A stretch of 64,000 nucleotides of DNA. Origin: Dictyobacter vulcani (lineage in GTDB: Bacteria; Chloroflexota; Ktedonobacteria; Ktedonobacterales; Ktedonobacteraceae). The translations under genes and the position numbers were made by a program. The stretch is taken from NCBI RefSeq assembly GCF_008974265.1, contig NZ_BKZW01000005.1:62001-126000 (forward strand), in the 5' to 3' direction. The notes under the pieces are model-generated. The model made no database searches and had not been told where the DNA came from. It saw only the letters and a list, made by a program, of their open reading frames with translations. Shown here piece after piece: positions 43,936-52,467 of the stretch (position 1 is its first letter; the number at the start of each line of letters is the position of its first letter).

Positions 43936-46386
43936 ATGAGTGTTATGGAAATTTTTGAAACGATGGAGTATGGTCCGGCTCCTGAAGCGTCTTCTCTGGC
44001 TCTGGCCTGGATTAAAGAGCATGAGCCGTTTCAGTTGTTTATCAATAATCAGTGGGTCAAGCCAGCCCAGGGCAATTATTTTGAGAGCAACAATCCCGCC
44101 ACTGGCAAGACGCTGACCAAAGTCGCGGCGGCCGATAAAGGGGATGTTGATAAGGCTGTGGCGGCGGCGCGGCAGGCGTTTAAGTCATGGAGTAAGACTC
44201 CTGGCCATGTGCGTGCGCGCTATCTCTATGCGATTGCCCGCCATATCCAGAAGCATTCCCGCCTGCTGGCTGTGCTGGAGGCGCTGGATAATGGCAAGAC
44301 TATTCGCGAGACTCGCGACCTGGATATTCCGCTGGTTGCCCGCCATTTCTATTCCCATGCTGGCTGGGCGCAGTTGATGGAGACCGAACTGTCCAACTAT
44401 CAGCCCGTGGGTGTGGTTGGCCAGATTATCCCCTGGAATTTCCCCTTGTTGATGATGGCCTGGAAGATTGCACCGGCTATCGCTATGGGCAATACCGTTG
44501 TGCTCAAGCCGGCCCGCTATACCTCGCTGACCGCGCTCAAGTTTGCCGAGATCCTGCAAGAGGTTGGTCTGCCTAAGGGTGTCGTCAATATCGTAACTGG
44601 CGAGGCCTCCAAGGCTGGCGATGCTCTGGTCAACCATCCCGATGTCGATAAGATCGCCTTCACTGGCTCGACGGATGTTGGTCGCAGTATCCGCAAGTCA
44701 ATCGCCGGTAGTGGTAAGAAGCTCTCGCTGGAACTGGGTGGTAAGTCTCCCTTTATCGTCTTTGACGATGCCGACCTGGATAGCGTGGTTGAGGGTGTGG
44801 TGGATGCCATCTGGTTCAATCAGGGGCAGGTCTGCTGCGCAGGCTCCCGCTTGTTGGTGCAGGAAAATATCGCCGAGCGTCTGATCGCCAAACTGCGTGC
44901 GCGTATGGAAAACCTGCGCATCGGTAATCCATTGGATAAGACCATGGATATCGGAGCTATTGTTTCGCCGGGACAGCGGGCCGAGATCCAGCATCTGGTC
45001 GATATTGGTGTTAAAGAAGGGGCCACGCTCTGGCAGCCATCTACGGCTTGCCCGACAGACGGATCGTTCTTCCCACCAACCCTCTTTACTAATGTCTCGC
45101 CGGCCGCTACCCTGGCCCAGGTCGAGATCTTTGGTCCTGTGCTGGTAACTCTCACTTTCCGCACACCCGCTGAAGCCGTTGAGATCGCCAACAACACCCG
45201 TTATGGACTAGCCGCCAGTATCTGGAGCGACAACATCAATCTCGCCCTGGATATCGCTCCTAAGGTCAAAGCGGGTAGTGTCTGGGTCAATAGTACCAAC
45301 CTCTTTGATGCCGCCTGTGGCTTTGGTGGCTATAAAGAGAGCGGCTATGGCCGTGAGGGTGGTAAAGAGGGGCTCTATGAGTATGTCAAACCTGCGTGGT
45401 TCGGGACTACACCCCGTGCCCATGCGAAGAACGCCACGGCTACCGTCGCCGCCGCTGAGCAAGAGGCCAGTAACAATGGCGCCGTCCATACGGATGCATT
45501 AGAGGCTCTGGTGGCTGACGAGCAAAACTCATCACTACCAGCCATTGATCGCACGCCAAAACTCTTTATCGGTGGCAAGCAGGCGCGTCCTGACTCCGGC
45601 TATAGCCTGCCGGTGACTGACGCCAGTGGGCATGTCATCGGTGAAGTTGGCGAAGGTAATCGGAAAGATATCCGTAACGCGGTCGAGGCTGCGCACAAGG
45701 CCAGCGCCTGGGCTGGAGCTTCGACGCATAATCGCGCCCAGATCCTCTATTATATGGCTGAAAATCTGGCTGTACGCGAAGCCGAGTTCGCCCACAGAAT
45801 CGTCGCGCAGACCGGACGTGAGTATGCCGATGCCCTGGAAGAAGTCCAGACCAGCCTGTCTCGCCTCTTCAGTTATGCCGCCTGGGCCGACAAGTACGAG
45901 GGAAGCGTCCATCGTCCACCGATGCGTGGTGTGGTCCTGGCTATGAAGGAAGCCGTTGGAGTCATCGGTATCGCCTGTCCCGATGAATATCCGTTGCTCG
46001 GCTTCATCTCGTTGGTCGCTCCCGCCATCGCTATGGGGAATACCGTGGTCGCGCTTCCATCACCCACCGCACCCCTCAGCGCCACCGACTGCTACCAGAT
46101 CTTTGAGACCTCGGACCTGCCGGCTGGCGTGGTCAACATCGTCACTGGAAATCGTGAGGAGCTCAGCAAAGTGCTGGCCGAGCATCATGATGTCAACGCC
46201 ATGTGGTACTTTGGCAGCGCCGAAGGTTCCACCGCCGTCGAGCTTGGTTCGATCAGCAACATGAAACGCACCTGGGTCAACTACGGTCGGAGCCGCAACT
46301 GGCTCCAGCGTGCTCAGGGAGAAGGCGAAGAATTCCTGCGTGAAGCCACCCAGATCAAAAACATCTGGGTCCCCTACGGCGAATAA
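43936..46386 (+). CDS. double-domain aldehyde dehydrogenase (ALDH16-like)
   Basis: An 816-residue protein. Domain 1 (to about 500) is a complete NAD-dependent aldehyde dehydrogenase: IPWNFPLLMMAWKIAPAIAM, KLSLELGGKSPFIVFDDAD (general base Glu), NQGQVCCAGSRL (catalytic Cys) and EIFGPVLV. A low-complexity Ala/Glu linker follows, then a second ALDH-fold domain (KLFIGGKQARPDSGYSLPV to SRNW) in which the Cys and Glu motifs are missing (WYFGSAEGSTAVELGSISN), so it is a pseudo-domain, probably for assembly. This is the ALDH16 architecture. GAGGGAGG lies before ATG 43936. Operon with deoC, suggesting acetaldehyde or a deoxyribose-derived aldehyde as substrate. Confidence 0.9.
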   Translation: MSVMEIFETMEYGPAPEASSLALAWIKEHEPFQLFINNQWVKPAQGNYFESNNPATGKTLTKVAAADKGDVDKAVAAARQAFKSWSKTPGHVRARYLYAIARHIQKHSRLLAVLEALDNGKTIRETRDLDIPLVARHFYSHAGWAQLMETELSNYQPVGVVGQIIPWNFPLLMMAWKIAPAIAMGNTVVLKPARYTSLTALKFAEILQEVGLPKGVVNIVTGEASKAGDALVNHPDVDKIAFTGSTDVGRSIRKSIAGSGKKLSLELGGKSPFIVFDDADLDSVVEGVVDAIWFNQGQVCCAGSRLLVQENIAERLIAKLRARMENLRIGNPLDKTMDIGAIVSPGQRAEIQHLVDIGVKEGATLWQPSTACPTDGSFFPPTLFTNVSPAATLAQVEIFGPVLVTLTFRTPAEAVEIANNTRYGLAASIWSDNINLALDIAPKVKAGSVWVNSTNLFDAACGFGGYKESGYGREGGKEGLYEYVKPAWFGTTPRAHAKNATATVAAAEQEASNNGAVHTDALEALVADEQNSSLPAIDRTPKLFIGGKQARPDSGYSLPVTDASGHVIGEVGEGNRKDIRNAVEAAHKASAWAGASTHNRAQILYYMAENLAVREAEFAHRIVAQTGREYADALEEVQTSLSRLFSYAAWADKYEGSVHRPPMRGVVLAMKEAVGVIGIACPDEYPLLGFISLVAPAIAMGNTVVALPSPTAPLSATDCYQIFETSDLPAGVVNIVTGNREELSKVLAEHHDVNAMWYFGSAEGSTAVELGSISNMKRTWVNYGRSRNWLQRAQGEGEEFLREATQIKNIWVPYGE

Positions 46387-46421
46387 ATCTGCCAAAAGCA
46401 AAAGCAAGTAGCGCATGGAAG

Positions 46422-46456
46422 AGCACTTTCCTCTTTTTGAGGAAGGTGCTTTTTCT
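46422..46456 (+). terminator. intrinsic terminator of the deoC operon
   Basis: AGCACTTTCCTC (46422-46433) pairs with GAGGAAGGTGCT (46439-46450), one mismatch, then TTTTCTTT. Confidence 0.85.
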
Positions 46457-46879
46457 TTATTTGCTAATGTGTATTTGTGTGAGAGTCTGTGTTTATTTCT
46501 GAGTGTAAGAAGAGAATAAGCACAAGCATATGAGAAAAAATAAGCAGAATGGGTAACGGTTCTTTCCCTTTTAAGTCGGAACAGGAGCAGTGCATGCTAC
46601 GTTGTGGCTGGTGACCGCTTGCCTTTGCGTTGTGTCGCGCTTGATGAGATTCTTGGTGCAGCCAGGAGAAACTCAGAAGGAAGTTTCTGGATTAGCCAAC
46701 CTACCTGGATCTGAAAGGGAAAAGAGCATGTTGTGGAAAGTAGTGAGTGCAGAAAGCATGTGTAGTGTGAGTCATACCAACACCAGGGAGTCTGGGAAAG
46801 CCAGTGTATAGAGTGAAGGATCACAGGCGGCAGGTGGAGAACAGGGTAAGTGAAAAGGCCATGATATGCATATGTCCTT

Positions 46880-47020
46880 TTGTACTCTTTGACCTGTCGG
46901 AATCTGCAAATGGAGATCCTACTTCGCTGAAACGTGCCCGCCTGGTTCGAGAAGAGGCCGATGGAAAAGGATCAGGAATGTTACCTCGTCAGCGAACTAC
47001 TGCATAGTTCTACCCCTTAC
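46880..47020. repeat. left copy of a 140-bp direct repeat flanking the island
   Basis: Shares GACCTGTCG, ATCTGCAAATGGA, ATCCTACTTCG, GAGAAGAGG and ATGGAAAA-GATCAG in the same order and spacing with 48822-48955, roughly 75-80% by eye. Not recognised as a known element. Confidence 0.65.
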
Positions 47021-47094
47021 TGAAATGTTGTTTTGTGTCAATCACCCTACAAAATGTAGGCTATATACTTATTTATATTTAATAGAGAATGCAT

Positions 47095-47159
47095 CCGGAT
47101 CAGTATACATAGATATATAAGTATTGTCAATACTTATATATCTATGTATACTGATCCGG
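47095..47159. repeat. 65-bp perfect palindrome with a one-base centre
   Basis: Arms 47095-47126 and 47128-47159 are exact reverse complements (outermost CCGGATCAGTATACATAG). It is AT-rich inside and lies 220 bases before the secreted-protein gene. Such a palindrome can extrude as a cruciform or act as an mRNA hairpin. Confidence 0.9.
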
Positions 47160-47376
47160 TGATGGTTTATTGTTATTTTTTACTTGATTATAGTAATGAT
47201 TAATAATAAATTATGAAATATTGTATGTTTTTCATACTCTTAATTTCTTAAATGTATTAAGGAGGGACATAGTATCACTTATATTTAATTTTCTGCTAAC
47301 TAAAAATAGCTAGTAGAAAGAAGTAAGCCAAGTTTTTTGAAACAGTGGATTTTTAAATAAGGAAGGACTCTGATAT

Positions 47377-47959
47377 ATGATTAGTGTGCCTAAAAAATTA
47401 AGGTTACTTATTGCATCATTGCTTTTAACAATGGTGCTGTTTACATCGGTATTTTTTTCTAACTCAACCGCCCAGGCAGCAACAAAACCTTCAAAGTCTC
47501 CAATTCCTAATACCGTTTGCGATGGACCAACTAATTCCTATGACTATGGTGGTGGGGTTCTCGATAATCTTGGAATAGACCGTGTCAATACAAGTGCTGA
47601 ATACTATTACAATAACACTACACAAACGACTGTTAGTAAATCATGGTCTACCACAATCACAGCTAATGCTTCGGTTACAGTCGGGGGTCAGTAAAAGCTA
47701 ATGCTGGTGTAGTTCTTGCTGGTGTTGAAACTAGCTTAAATGCATCTGTGACTATGAGTATTTCCGGATCATTTACAGATTCAATAAGCTATAATATCCC
47801 CCAGGAAAAAGCATTGGGGTCAGATACGGTGTAACGCGACAAAAAAGTGGGGGTTATTACTATTATATTGATAGTGGGTGTCATTGGTTAAATCAAGGTT
47901 ATGTCACTGCGTGGGAGCCATGGAGAGTGGAATGGTTGAAGGTCGAAGGAACCCTCTAA
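47377..47959 (+). pseudogene. secreted beta-strand-rich protein (pore-former-like), two frame changes in G runs
   Basis: Starts MISVPKKLRLLIASLLLTMV with a clear Sec signal ending near TAQAATKP. The mature part has long stretches of alternating polar and hydrophobic residues (TTVSKSWSTTITANASVTVG, then VKANAGVVLAGVETSLNASV and TMSISGSFTDSISYNIP), the pattern of amphipathic beta-hairpins in aerolysin/ETX-MTX2-type toxins and related actinomycete secreted proteins. It ends with an aromatic-rich segment (GGYYYYIDSGCHWLNQG, WEPWRVEWLKVEG). The uninterrupted frame stops at 47694 after a G5 run (about 47684). Shifting there, and again at a G4 run (about 47817), restores one protein to TAA 47957. 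The fold assignment is inference. Confidence 0.55.
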
Positions 47960-48303
47960 ATTTCATCTGACAATATGAATAAACTGGGGTAGTGGACATA
48001 TATATGCCCACTGTCCCTTTTGTTCATATTGTTACAATACATCCAAACGAGAGGATTGCCTTAAACATTTAGCATTTGTTAGTCAATGAAAGCTTATTCA
48101 AAAACCTATTCATGATAGATGTAATGAAAACAAAAGCCAGAGATCTTCCACCTTTATGATGTGAAGGTTGCTCAGGAATGAGGGGACGGATGTGTTTTCA
48201 CTATTCATTGCTGACTTCCGACGGTCGTGTTTGTGTCATTGGTGCTGGACTAATCATTTTTCAAATAAGCTCTTGTTAAGGATGCAATAAAAAGGAGAAA
48301 TAT
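47960..48303. other. intergenic region inside the AT-rich island
   Basis: Holds the terminator at 47971-48031. The rest (48032-48303) shows no gene or repeat that I can support. Confidence 0.5.
47971..48031 (+). terminator. hairpin after the secreted-protein gene
   Basis: CAATATGAA (47971-47979) pairs with TTCATATTG (48023-48031); inside, AGTGGACATATATATGCCCA folds on itself. Long imperfect stem 12 bases past the stop. Confidence 0.5.
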
Positions 48304-48759
48304 ATGAAACGTCATGCTTCATTGTGTGTACTTTTTTGTTTTACTTTAATTTTAGTTGCGTGTTCAAGTACGCCGCCAGTCAATGGAAGCAATACTCCAA
48401 CGGTCCATATATCCACAACCCCTACTGCTACATTAATGCCACCTAAATTAGAAGTAACACCAAATACTGGACTTGTCCTAGATTGCTCGAAGATAAATCA
48501 AAAGTTTGAGTTATACAATTCAGGGGGGAGAGATTTACTTTGGGTATCCCAGGTGTACTCTCAAAGTGGAATTACTGATAAATCTTTATTAAAAATAAAA
48601 TTATCACCTACAGGTGGAACGCTGGTTTCTGGAGGACATCTTGTTGTAATCGCACAAGGAACAATTTCTTCATCATTAGAACCAGTTATTATTTCTTTTA
48701 TCTATAAAGATTCTGCGATACATGCACAAGGGATTAGTCAATCTATTATTTGCAAATAA
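48304..48759 (+). CDS. lipoprotein with an Ig-like/BACON-type domain
   Basis: A 151-residue lipoprotein: MKRHASLCVLFCFTLILVAC is a signal with lipobox LVAC, then a Thr/Pro-rich linker (TPTVHISTTPTATLMPPK) and a single beta domain beginning LEVTPNTGLVLDCSKINQ with FELYNSGGRDLLWVSQVY, similar to BACON/choice-of-anchor domains in Ktedonobacteria surface proteins. AAGGAG precedes ATG 48304. Same AT-rich island as the secreted protein and same strand, so the two may act together at the surface. Confidence 0.7.
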   Translation: MKRHASLCVLFCFTLILVACSSTPPVNGSNTPTVHISTTPTATLMPPKLEVTPNTGLVLDCSKINQKFELYNSGGRDLLWVSQVYSQSGITDKSLLKIKLSPTGGTLVSGGHLVVIAQGTISSSLEPVIISFIYKDSAIHAQGISQSIICK

Positions 48760-48821
48760 ATTGAGCATGATCTTTCATTGGTATATGAATGGGCTGTTTA
48801 GGTTGTCTTGTTTTAATTTGC

Positions 48822-48955
48822 ACTCTTGACCTGTCGACATCTGCAAATGGAAATCCTACTTCGTTGAAACAAGCCTGTCCGGCTTGAGAAGAGGTCCATG
48901 GAAAAAGATCAGCAATGATACCTCACCGGCAACCTGCTTTATAGCGCAACCCCTT
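48822..48955. repeat. right copy of the direct repeat flanking the island
   Basis: Direct-repeat partner of 46880-47020, starting CACTCTTGACCTGTCG. Together they enclose about 1.8 kb holding the palindrome, secreted protein and lipoprotein. Confidence 0.65.
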
Positions 48956-48981
48956 TATGTGTATTCTGGATATCTGGTTGG

Positions 48982-49578
48982 TCAATCAGCGCTATACACG
49001 CGGTCGCCGGCCTGGATGAAGTTTTTGGTGGGGCCTTCAGTGACTAAGGCATAGAAGCCACGCTGGCCGTGGTGCAGGAATTGCAGAGCGTGTTTGATCT
49101 GTTCGTTGCCGGGCTCTTCTTTACGATGTAACACGAAGTGGCTAAATTCCAGACAGGGAACGGCACAGCTCAGGTTGTAGAGTTCTACCTGCTGCTGGTC
49201 CTGTGCGCGTTCGATGATGAGTCCGGCTCCCAGGTCTGCTAGCCGATAGTGTTGATCGGTTTCAATCAAGATATTTTCGCCGGCGCACCCATCATAGACA
49301 TGCTCACCATAGGCCTGTCTGATCTCCTGATAGTGGGCGGTAAAGTTAAAGGAGATGCCGTTGTTGCCGCCGTTGTGATGGGTGGTGGGATGCTGGATAT
49401 TGTGAATATCGATGATGGCGGTCGGACCATCAATGATACCTACCACGCCGTCTGAGGTGAGTTGAAGCTGCTCGACGACCTGGATGGGGGAGGGATTATA
49501 GGTTACGTGTGGCTTCTGGCCGAACTTTAAACTAAAGCGTTGGATCTGTACCTGTTTAATCGAGCCGATTAGCTTCAT
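48982..49578 (-). CDS. MOSC-domain protein
   Basis: A 198-residue protein with MOSC-like features: GCAGENILIET (the conserved ENI), NLSCAVPCLEFSHF with cysteine before the conserved region, and the C-terminal GQRGFYALVTEGPTKNFIQA ending GDRVY. MOSC domains bind sulfur and molybdenum cofactor and act in sulfur transfer or N-hydroxyl reduction. The middle has a His/Asn-rich insert (HPTTHHNGGNN). Start at ATG 49578 with GGGAG upstream. Terminator on its 5' side separates it from the sensor gene. Confidence 0.7.
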   Translation of the reverse strand: MKLIGSIKQVQIQRFSLKFGQKPHVTYNPSPIQVVEQLQLTSDGVVGIIDGPTAIIDIHNIQHPTTHHNGGNNGISFNFTAHYQEIRQAYGEHVYDGCAGENILIETDQHYRLADLGAGLIIERAQDQQQVELYNLSCAVPCLEFSHFVLHRKEEPGNEQIKHALQFLHHGQRGFYALVTEGPTKNFIQAGDRVYSAD

Positions 49579-49602
49579 CGATATTACTCCCATGAAAAAA
49601 AT

Positions 49603-49653
49603 AAAGGATAATGACATTCTAGCATGTTTTGCTATGTGCTGTCATTATCCTTT
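49603..49653. terminator. hairpin between the sensor and MOSC genes
   Basis: AAAGGATAATGACA (49603-49616) pairs perfectly with TGTCATTATCCTTT (49640-49653); A-run on the left gives a T-run on the minus strand, so it ends transcription of the sensor gene. Confidence 0.75.
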
Positions 49654-49697
49654 TATGTAATGTCTGTTCACCTCTTCCTTATGAAAGAAGTTGGTGT

Positions 49698-51224
49698 TTA
49701 GCGTCCAACCACTGAGCGCAGTTCCTGAACGACTTGTTCAAGCTGTTCGGCGGCTTCGGTCGCTGAGGTTGCACCTACGTGTAGCTGTTCGGTCACCTGC
49801 GTGGCGACTTTGAGGGCTGTCGCCAGTTTCTGGTTACTGGAATACTGGTATTCGAGCGCGTTGGTCAGATATTTCGAGGAACTGATAATCTCATCTAACG
49901 CCTGCTCGGCTTGACGCTGCGAGACATGGCCCCACTGTTGTTTGAGTCCCTGGCTGGTGTTGGCCAGTTTCTCGGAGGCTGCTTTGGCGGCATCCGTATA
50001 ATACTGGACCGATTGCAAACCAACCTGTGAGGAATCTACCACCCAGATCTGCTCACCGGCTGCATCCTGCTGACTCTGGGCCAGTGTGTTCAGGGATTGG
50101 CTGTTGCCGCGGAGCCGATCAACCGCGCGCATGACCGGACCCGTAATGCCTTTGCCTGCGAAATAACCAGCGATGGCGACCAGCAGAGCGGCGAGAAAAG
50201 CCAGTCCCAGGATATCCAACGTCTGCTGATTAGCAATATCGGTGACACTATTGACGGGGCTGAGCACCAGATATTGCCAGGGTACTTCGCTTGTCGCGTG
50301 GCGTACCACCTGGAAATCTTCTTGCCCACCATCTGGACGTGCGATAAAGTCATCTGTTTGTTGTGTGTTATTGAGGTGTTTGGATAGATCAGTATCATAG
50401 GGACCATTGATCTGAGATTTGTCCCCATAGCGTTGTTGATCAAGGATCGTTTGCTGAACGCCATCTTGTAGTGGTTTGATCGAGGTAAAGAGACGCCTGG
50501 CATCGGTATCAGCGACGCGGATACCGTTGTCATCTACAATAAAAGCATAACTGCCCGGACCATGCACGTTGGCATCCTTTTTGACGATCTCATTCCAGAC
50601 ATAATTAAGTCTCAAGGTGGCGCGCATAAAGCCCAGGAATTTTCCTCGTGTTTTGGTCAGTGTCTGAGCATCGATCGGGGCATAAATATCGACTGTGGCC
50701 TCTTTTTTATCGCTTGAATAAAAAACTGGCGAGACAAAGGTTTTGCCTGCTTTGACCATTTGCAATTGATCGGGTGTAAAATAACTGTTCCCATGTTTGG
50801 GCACACCCGCTGGATAGGACTGGATCAGATCTCCATTGGCTCTAAAAAGTGACCAATACTCATAATCGGCATTACGAGCCAGACCAGCCTGCAGGGCGTA
50901 GGTCGCATGGAGCAGATCATTCCGATAGAATGGATCATCGGCGGGGGTGACTGCCAGAAATGTCTGTACACTGGGTACCTGGGTCAGGGCCAGTGCATCG
51001 AGTTTCCGTTCGCGAAAATAGGTGTCGATCAACTGAACACGTGTTTGAGCATCGTTGGTCATCGATCCATTTGCCTGGGTAATCAACGTTGGGCGCGTCT
51101 GGGTCCAGATAAAGGCAATCACCAGCAGAAGTGGGATAACCGCGGCTAAAACATAGCCGAACGAGATGCGTTGTGGCAAAGAAAACCAGGTTCGTTTGTG
51201 TGCTTGTTTATTTCTTTGTGCCAT
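49698..51224 (-). CDS. membrane sensor with dCache extracellular domain, no output enzyme
   Basis: A 508-residue protein: basic N-terminus, helix 1 (FGYVLAAVIPLLLVIAFIW), an extracellular region of about 290 residues in dCache style (YWSLFRANGDLIQSYPAGVP, GSYAFIVDDNGIRVADTDA, VPWQYLVLSPVNSVTDIANQ), helix 2 (LGLAFLAALLVAIAGYFAG), then a helical HAMP-like and coiled-coil region. The tail (NQKLATALKVATQVTEQLHV then EAAEQLEQVVQELRSVVG) looks like a chemoreceptor coiled coil but lacks the signalling hairpin, kinase or cyclase. It is probably co-transcribed with the DUF4388 gene 24 bases upstream, which may be its partner. Confidence 0.78.
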   Translation of the reverse strand: MAQRNKQAHKRTWFSLPQRISFGYVLAAVIPLLLVIAFIWTQTRPTLITQANGSMTNDAQTRVQLIDTYFRERKLDALALTQVPSVQTFLAVTPADDPFYRNDLLHATYALQAGLARNADYEYWSLFRANGDLIQSYPAGVPKHGNSYFTPDQLQMVKAGKTFVSPVFYSSDKKEATVDIYAPIDAQTLTKTRGKFLGFMRATLRLNYVWNEIVKKDANVHGPGSYAFIVDDNGIRVADTDARRLFTSIKPLQDGVQQTILDQQRYGDKSQINGPYDTDLSKHLNNTQQTDDFIARPDGGQEDFQVVRHATSEVPWQYLVLSPVNSVTDIANQQTLDILGLAFLAALLVAIAGYFAGKGITGPVMRAVDRLRGNSQSLNTLAQSQQDAAGEQIWVVDSSQVGLQSVQYYTDAAKAASEKLANTSQGLKQQWGHVSQRQAEQALDEIISSSKYLTNALEYQYSSNQKLATALKVATQVTEQLHVGATSATEAAEQLEQVVQELRSVVGR

Positions 51225-51248
51225 AGATAATTGTATCCTTTGTTGCTA

Positions 51249-51866
51249 TTAGGGGAATTGGATAATCCCAATGTTTTCCAGATCTTGCAGAATTTGTTGT
51301 ACTTCTCCAGGTTGGCGCCCCATCAGGCGTACAAGTTCGATGAAAGATCGATTTCCGTCAATGAGTAGGTAAAGATGCCGATGCAACCGTGAAAGATTTG
51401 CCTGTGTTAAGCGTTTCAGACCAGCATCGGCTGCGCTGGTACGTCGCGGTCCCTGCGTTACAGGCGAGGATACCGCCTTTAAAGGGCCTGTCATTGCACG
51501 TTGATTGGGATCAGTTAAGTGCTGAGCAGAAAAATCTGATTGGCTCGTTGGTGGCGGTGATGGCATTGATGAGGGTCCCGAGATATGTGCCATTGGCCCC
51601 GTGATCCGATCGGTTTGTGTACTGACAAATACAAAACGACATGGACCCCAGGTCCTCAGCCAGGCTAATGCTGTCTGCCCGTCGAGTTGGCCGCTTTGCG
51701 CCGCAGTAATATGGCCATTGGAAAACGTAACTTCGCCCCACTCTCTTTGTGGTCCTTCTCCACGTTCAACAGAGAGTTGGCCAGTTTTACGTCCAAGTTG
51801 AATTACTTGCAATACATTCGTTAACTGATCAGTAGGGGTACCCCGTTTTAATGGCATCGGCATCAT
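51249..51866 (-). CDS. DUF4388 (PATAN)-domain protein with a C-terminal winged-helix-like segment
   Basis: A 205-residue protein. The N-terminal domain (TPTDQLTNVLQVIQLGRKTG then QLSVERG and EVTFSNGHITAAQSGQLDGQ) matches DUF4388, found in two-component and gliding or secretion regulators. A Pro/Ser-rich linker leads to LYLLIDGNRSFIELVRLMGR, a small helical domain. It precedes the dCache sensor in the same direction, so a signalling pair is likely. Start could be ATG 51866 or a nearby Met (MMPMP). Confidence 0.75.
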   Translation of the reverse strand: MMPMPLKRGTPTDQLTNVLQVIQLGRKTGQLSVERGEGPQREWGEVTFSNGHITAAQSGQLDGQTALAWLRTWGPCRFVFVSTQTDRITGPMAHISGPSSMPSPPPTSQSDFSAQHLTDPNQRAMTGPLKAVSSPVTQGPRRTSAADAGLKRLTQANLSRLHRHLYLLIDGNRSFIELVRLMGRQPGEVQQILQDLENIGIIQFP

Positions 51867-52467
51867 GCTCCGTCCTAAGCCTCGGAATTTTTAAGGTCTT
51901 CTATAGTCAAAATATTGTACAAGCATAGCATAAAGAACGACGATTGTGACAATTTTTCCATTTTACTAAGTAAAATGACTTAATCGGCGGTACTATTATC
52001 CTTTATTCTCTCAATGATTTAAGGTAGATAGGTTTCACATTTGTGATTCAGTGCGCGTAAATAAATGTTGAGCATATTATAATATAATTATGCTTAAAAT
52101 GTATTACTGGTTAGAGGAAATTTTATTGAAAAAGAATTTCATATAATGAAATTATAAGCACATGTATTCATACTGGTATGTAACTTAGATGGTGTTTTTA
52201 GCAAAGAATGGGCTCATAAGTGAAGGGTCAGTAATAGAACTTGCTTTTTTATGTGCTCTTATCTCTATATTACCACGAAAGAGAGCGTGTTTATTTACCA
52301 CGAGATATTCAGTTACTGAGCTCTTTTTATTGATTGTAGCATAAATAACAGCATACTAGTATGCTGTCAAATTTCGTGTGATGAGTTGTGCGCCCGCTAC
52401 GCGGGCGAGAGGGGGGGAGATGCCGGGGGCACAGCCCCCGATCCCCCAGTCAAGGGGCTGGCCGCCC
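51867..52467. other. AT-rich intergenic region, then the edge of a GC-rich repeat
   Basis: 51867-52347 is AT-rich and shows no gene. 52348-52367 is a perfect 20-bp palindrome (ACAGCATACTAGTATGCTGT). 52368-52467 is GC-rich and matches, in reverse, the repeat at 55553-55715. Confidence 0.6.
52368..52467. repeat. GC-rich repeat, interrupted by the IS4 element (inverted copy of 55615-55715)
   Basis: TTTCGTGTGATGAGTTGTGC, then GCCCGCTACGCGGGC and CAGCCCCCGATCCCCC, match the reverse complement of 55615-55715 almost base for base. After GTCAAGGGGCTGGCCGCC the match is interrupted by the insertion sequence and a long palindrome, and resumes at about 54440-54485 (CATGATGTCTGACAGA). So one ancestral repeat was split by later insertions. 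Confidence 0.7.

Larger units (their letters stand above)
46457..47376. other. 920-base region without a convincing gene, left border of the AT-rich island
   Basis: Short open frames here lack ribosome binding sites and family resemblance. It contains the left copy of a direct repeat (46880-47020) and the 65-bp palindrome at 47095-47159. Base composition turns strongly AT-rich after about 47030. Confidence 0.55.

Noticed and set aside
46590..47007. Two overlapping open frames of 67-73 codons
   Set aside because: No ribosome binding site, no recognisable features, and part lies in a repeat whose other copy breaks the frame.
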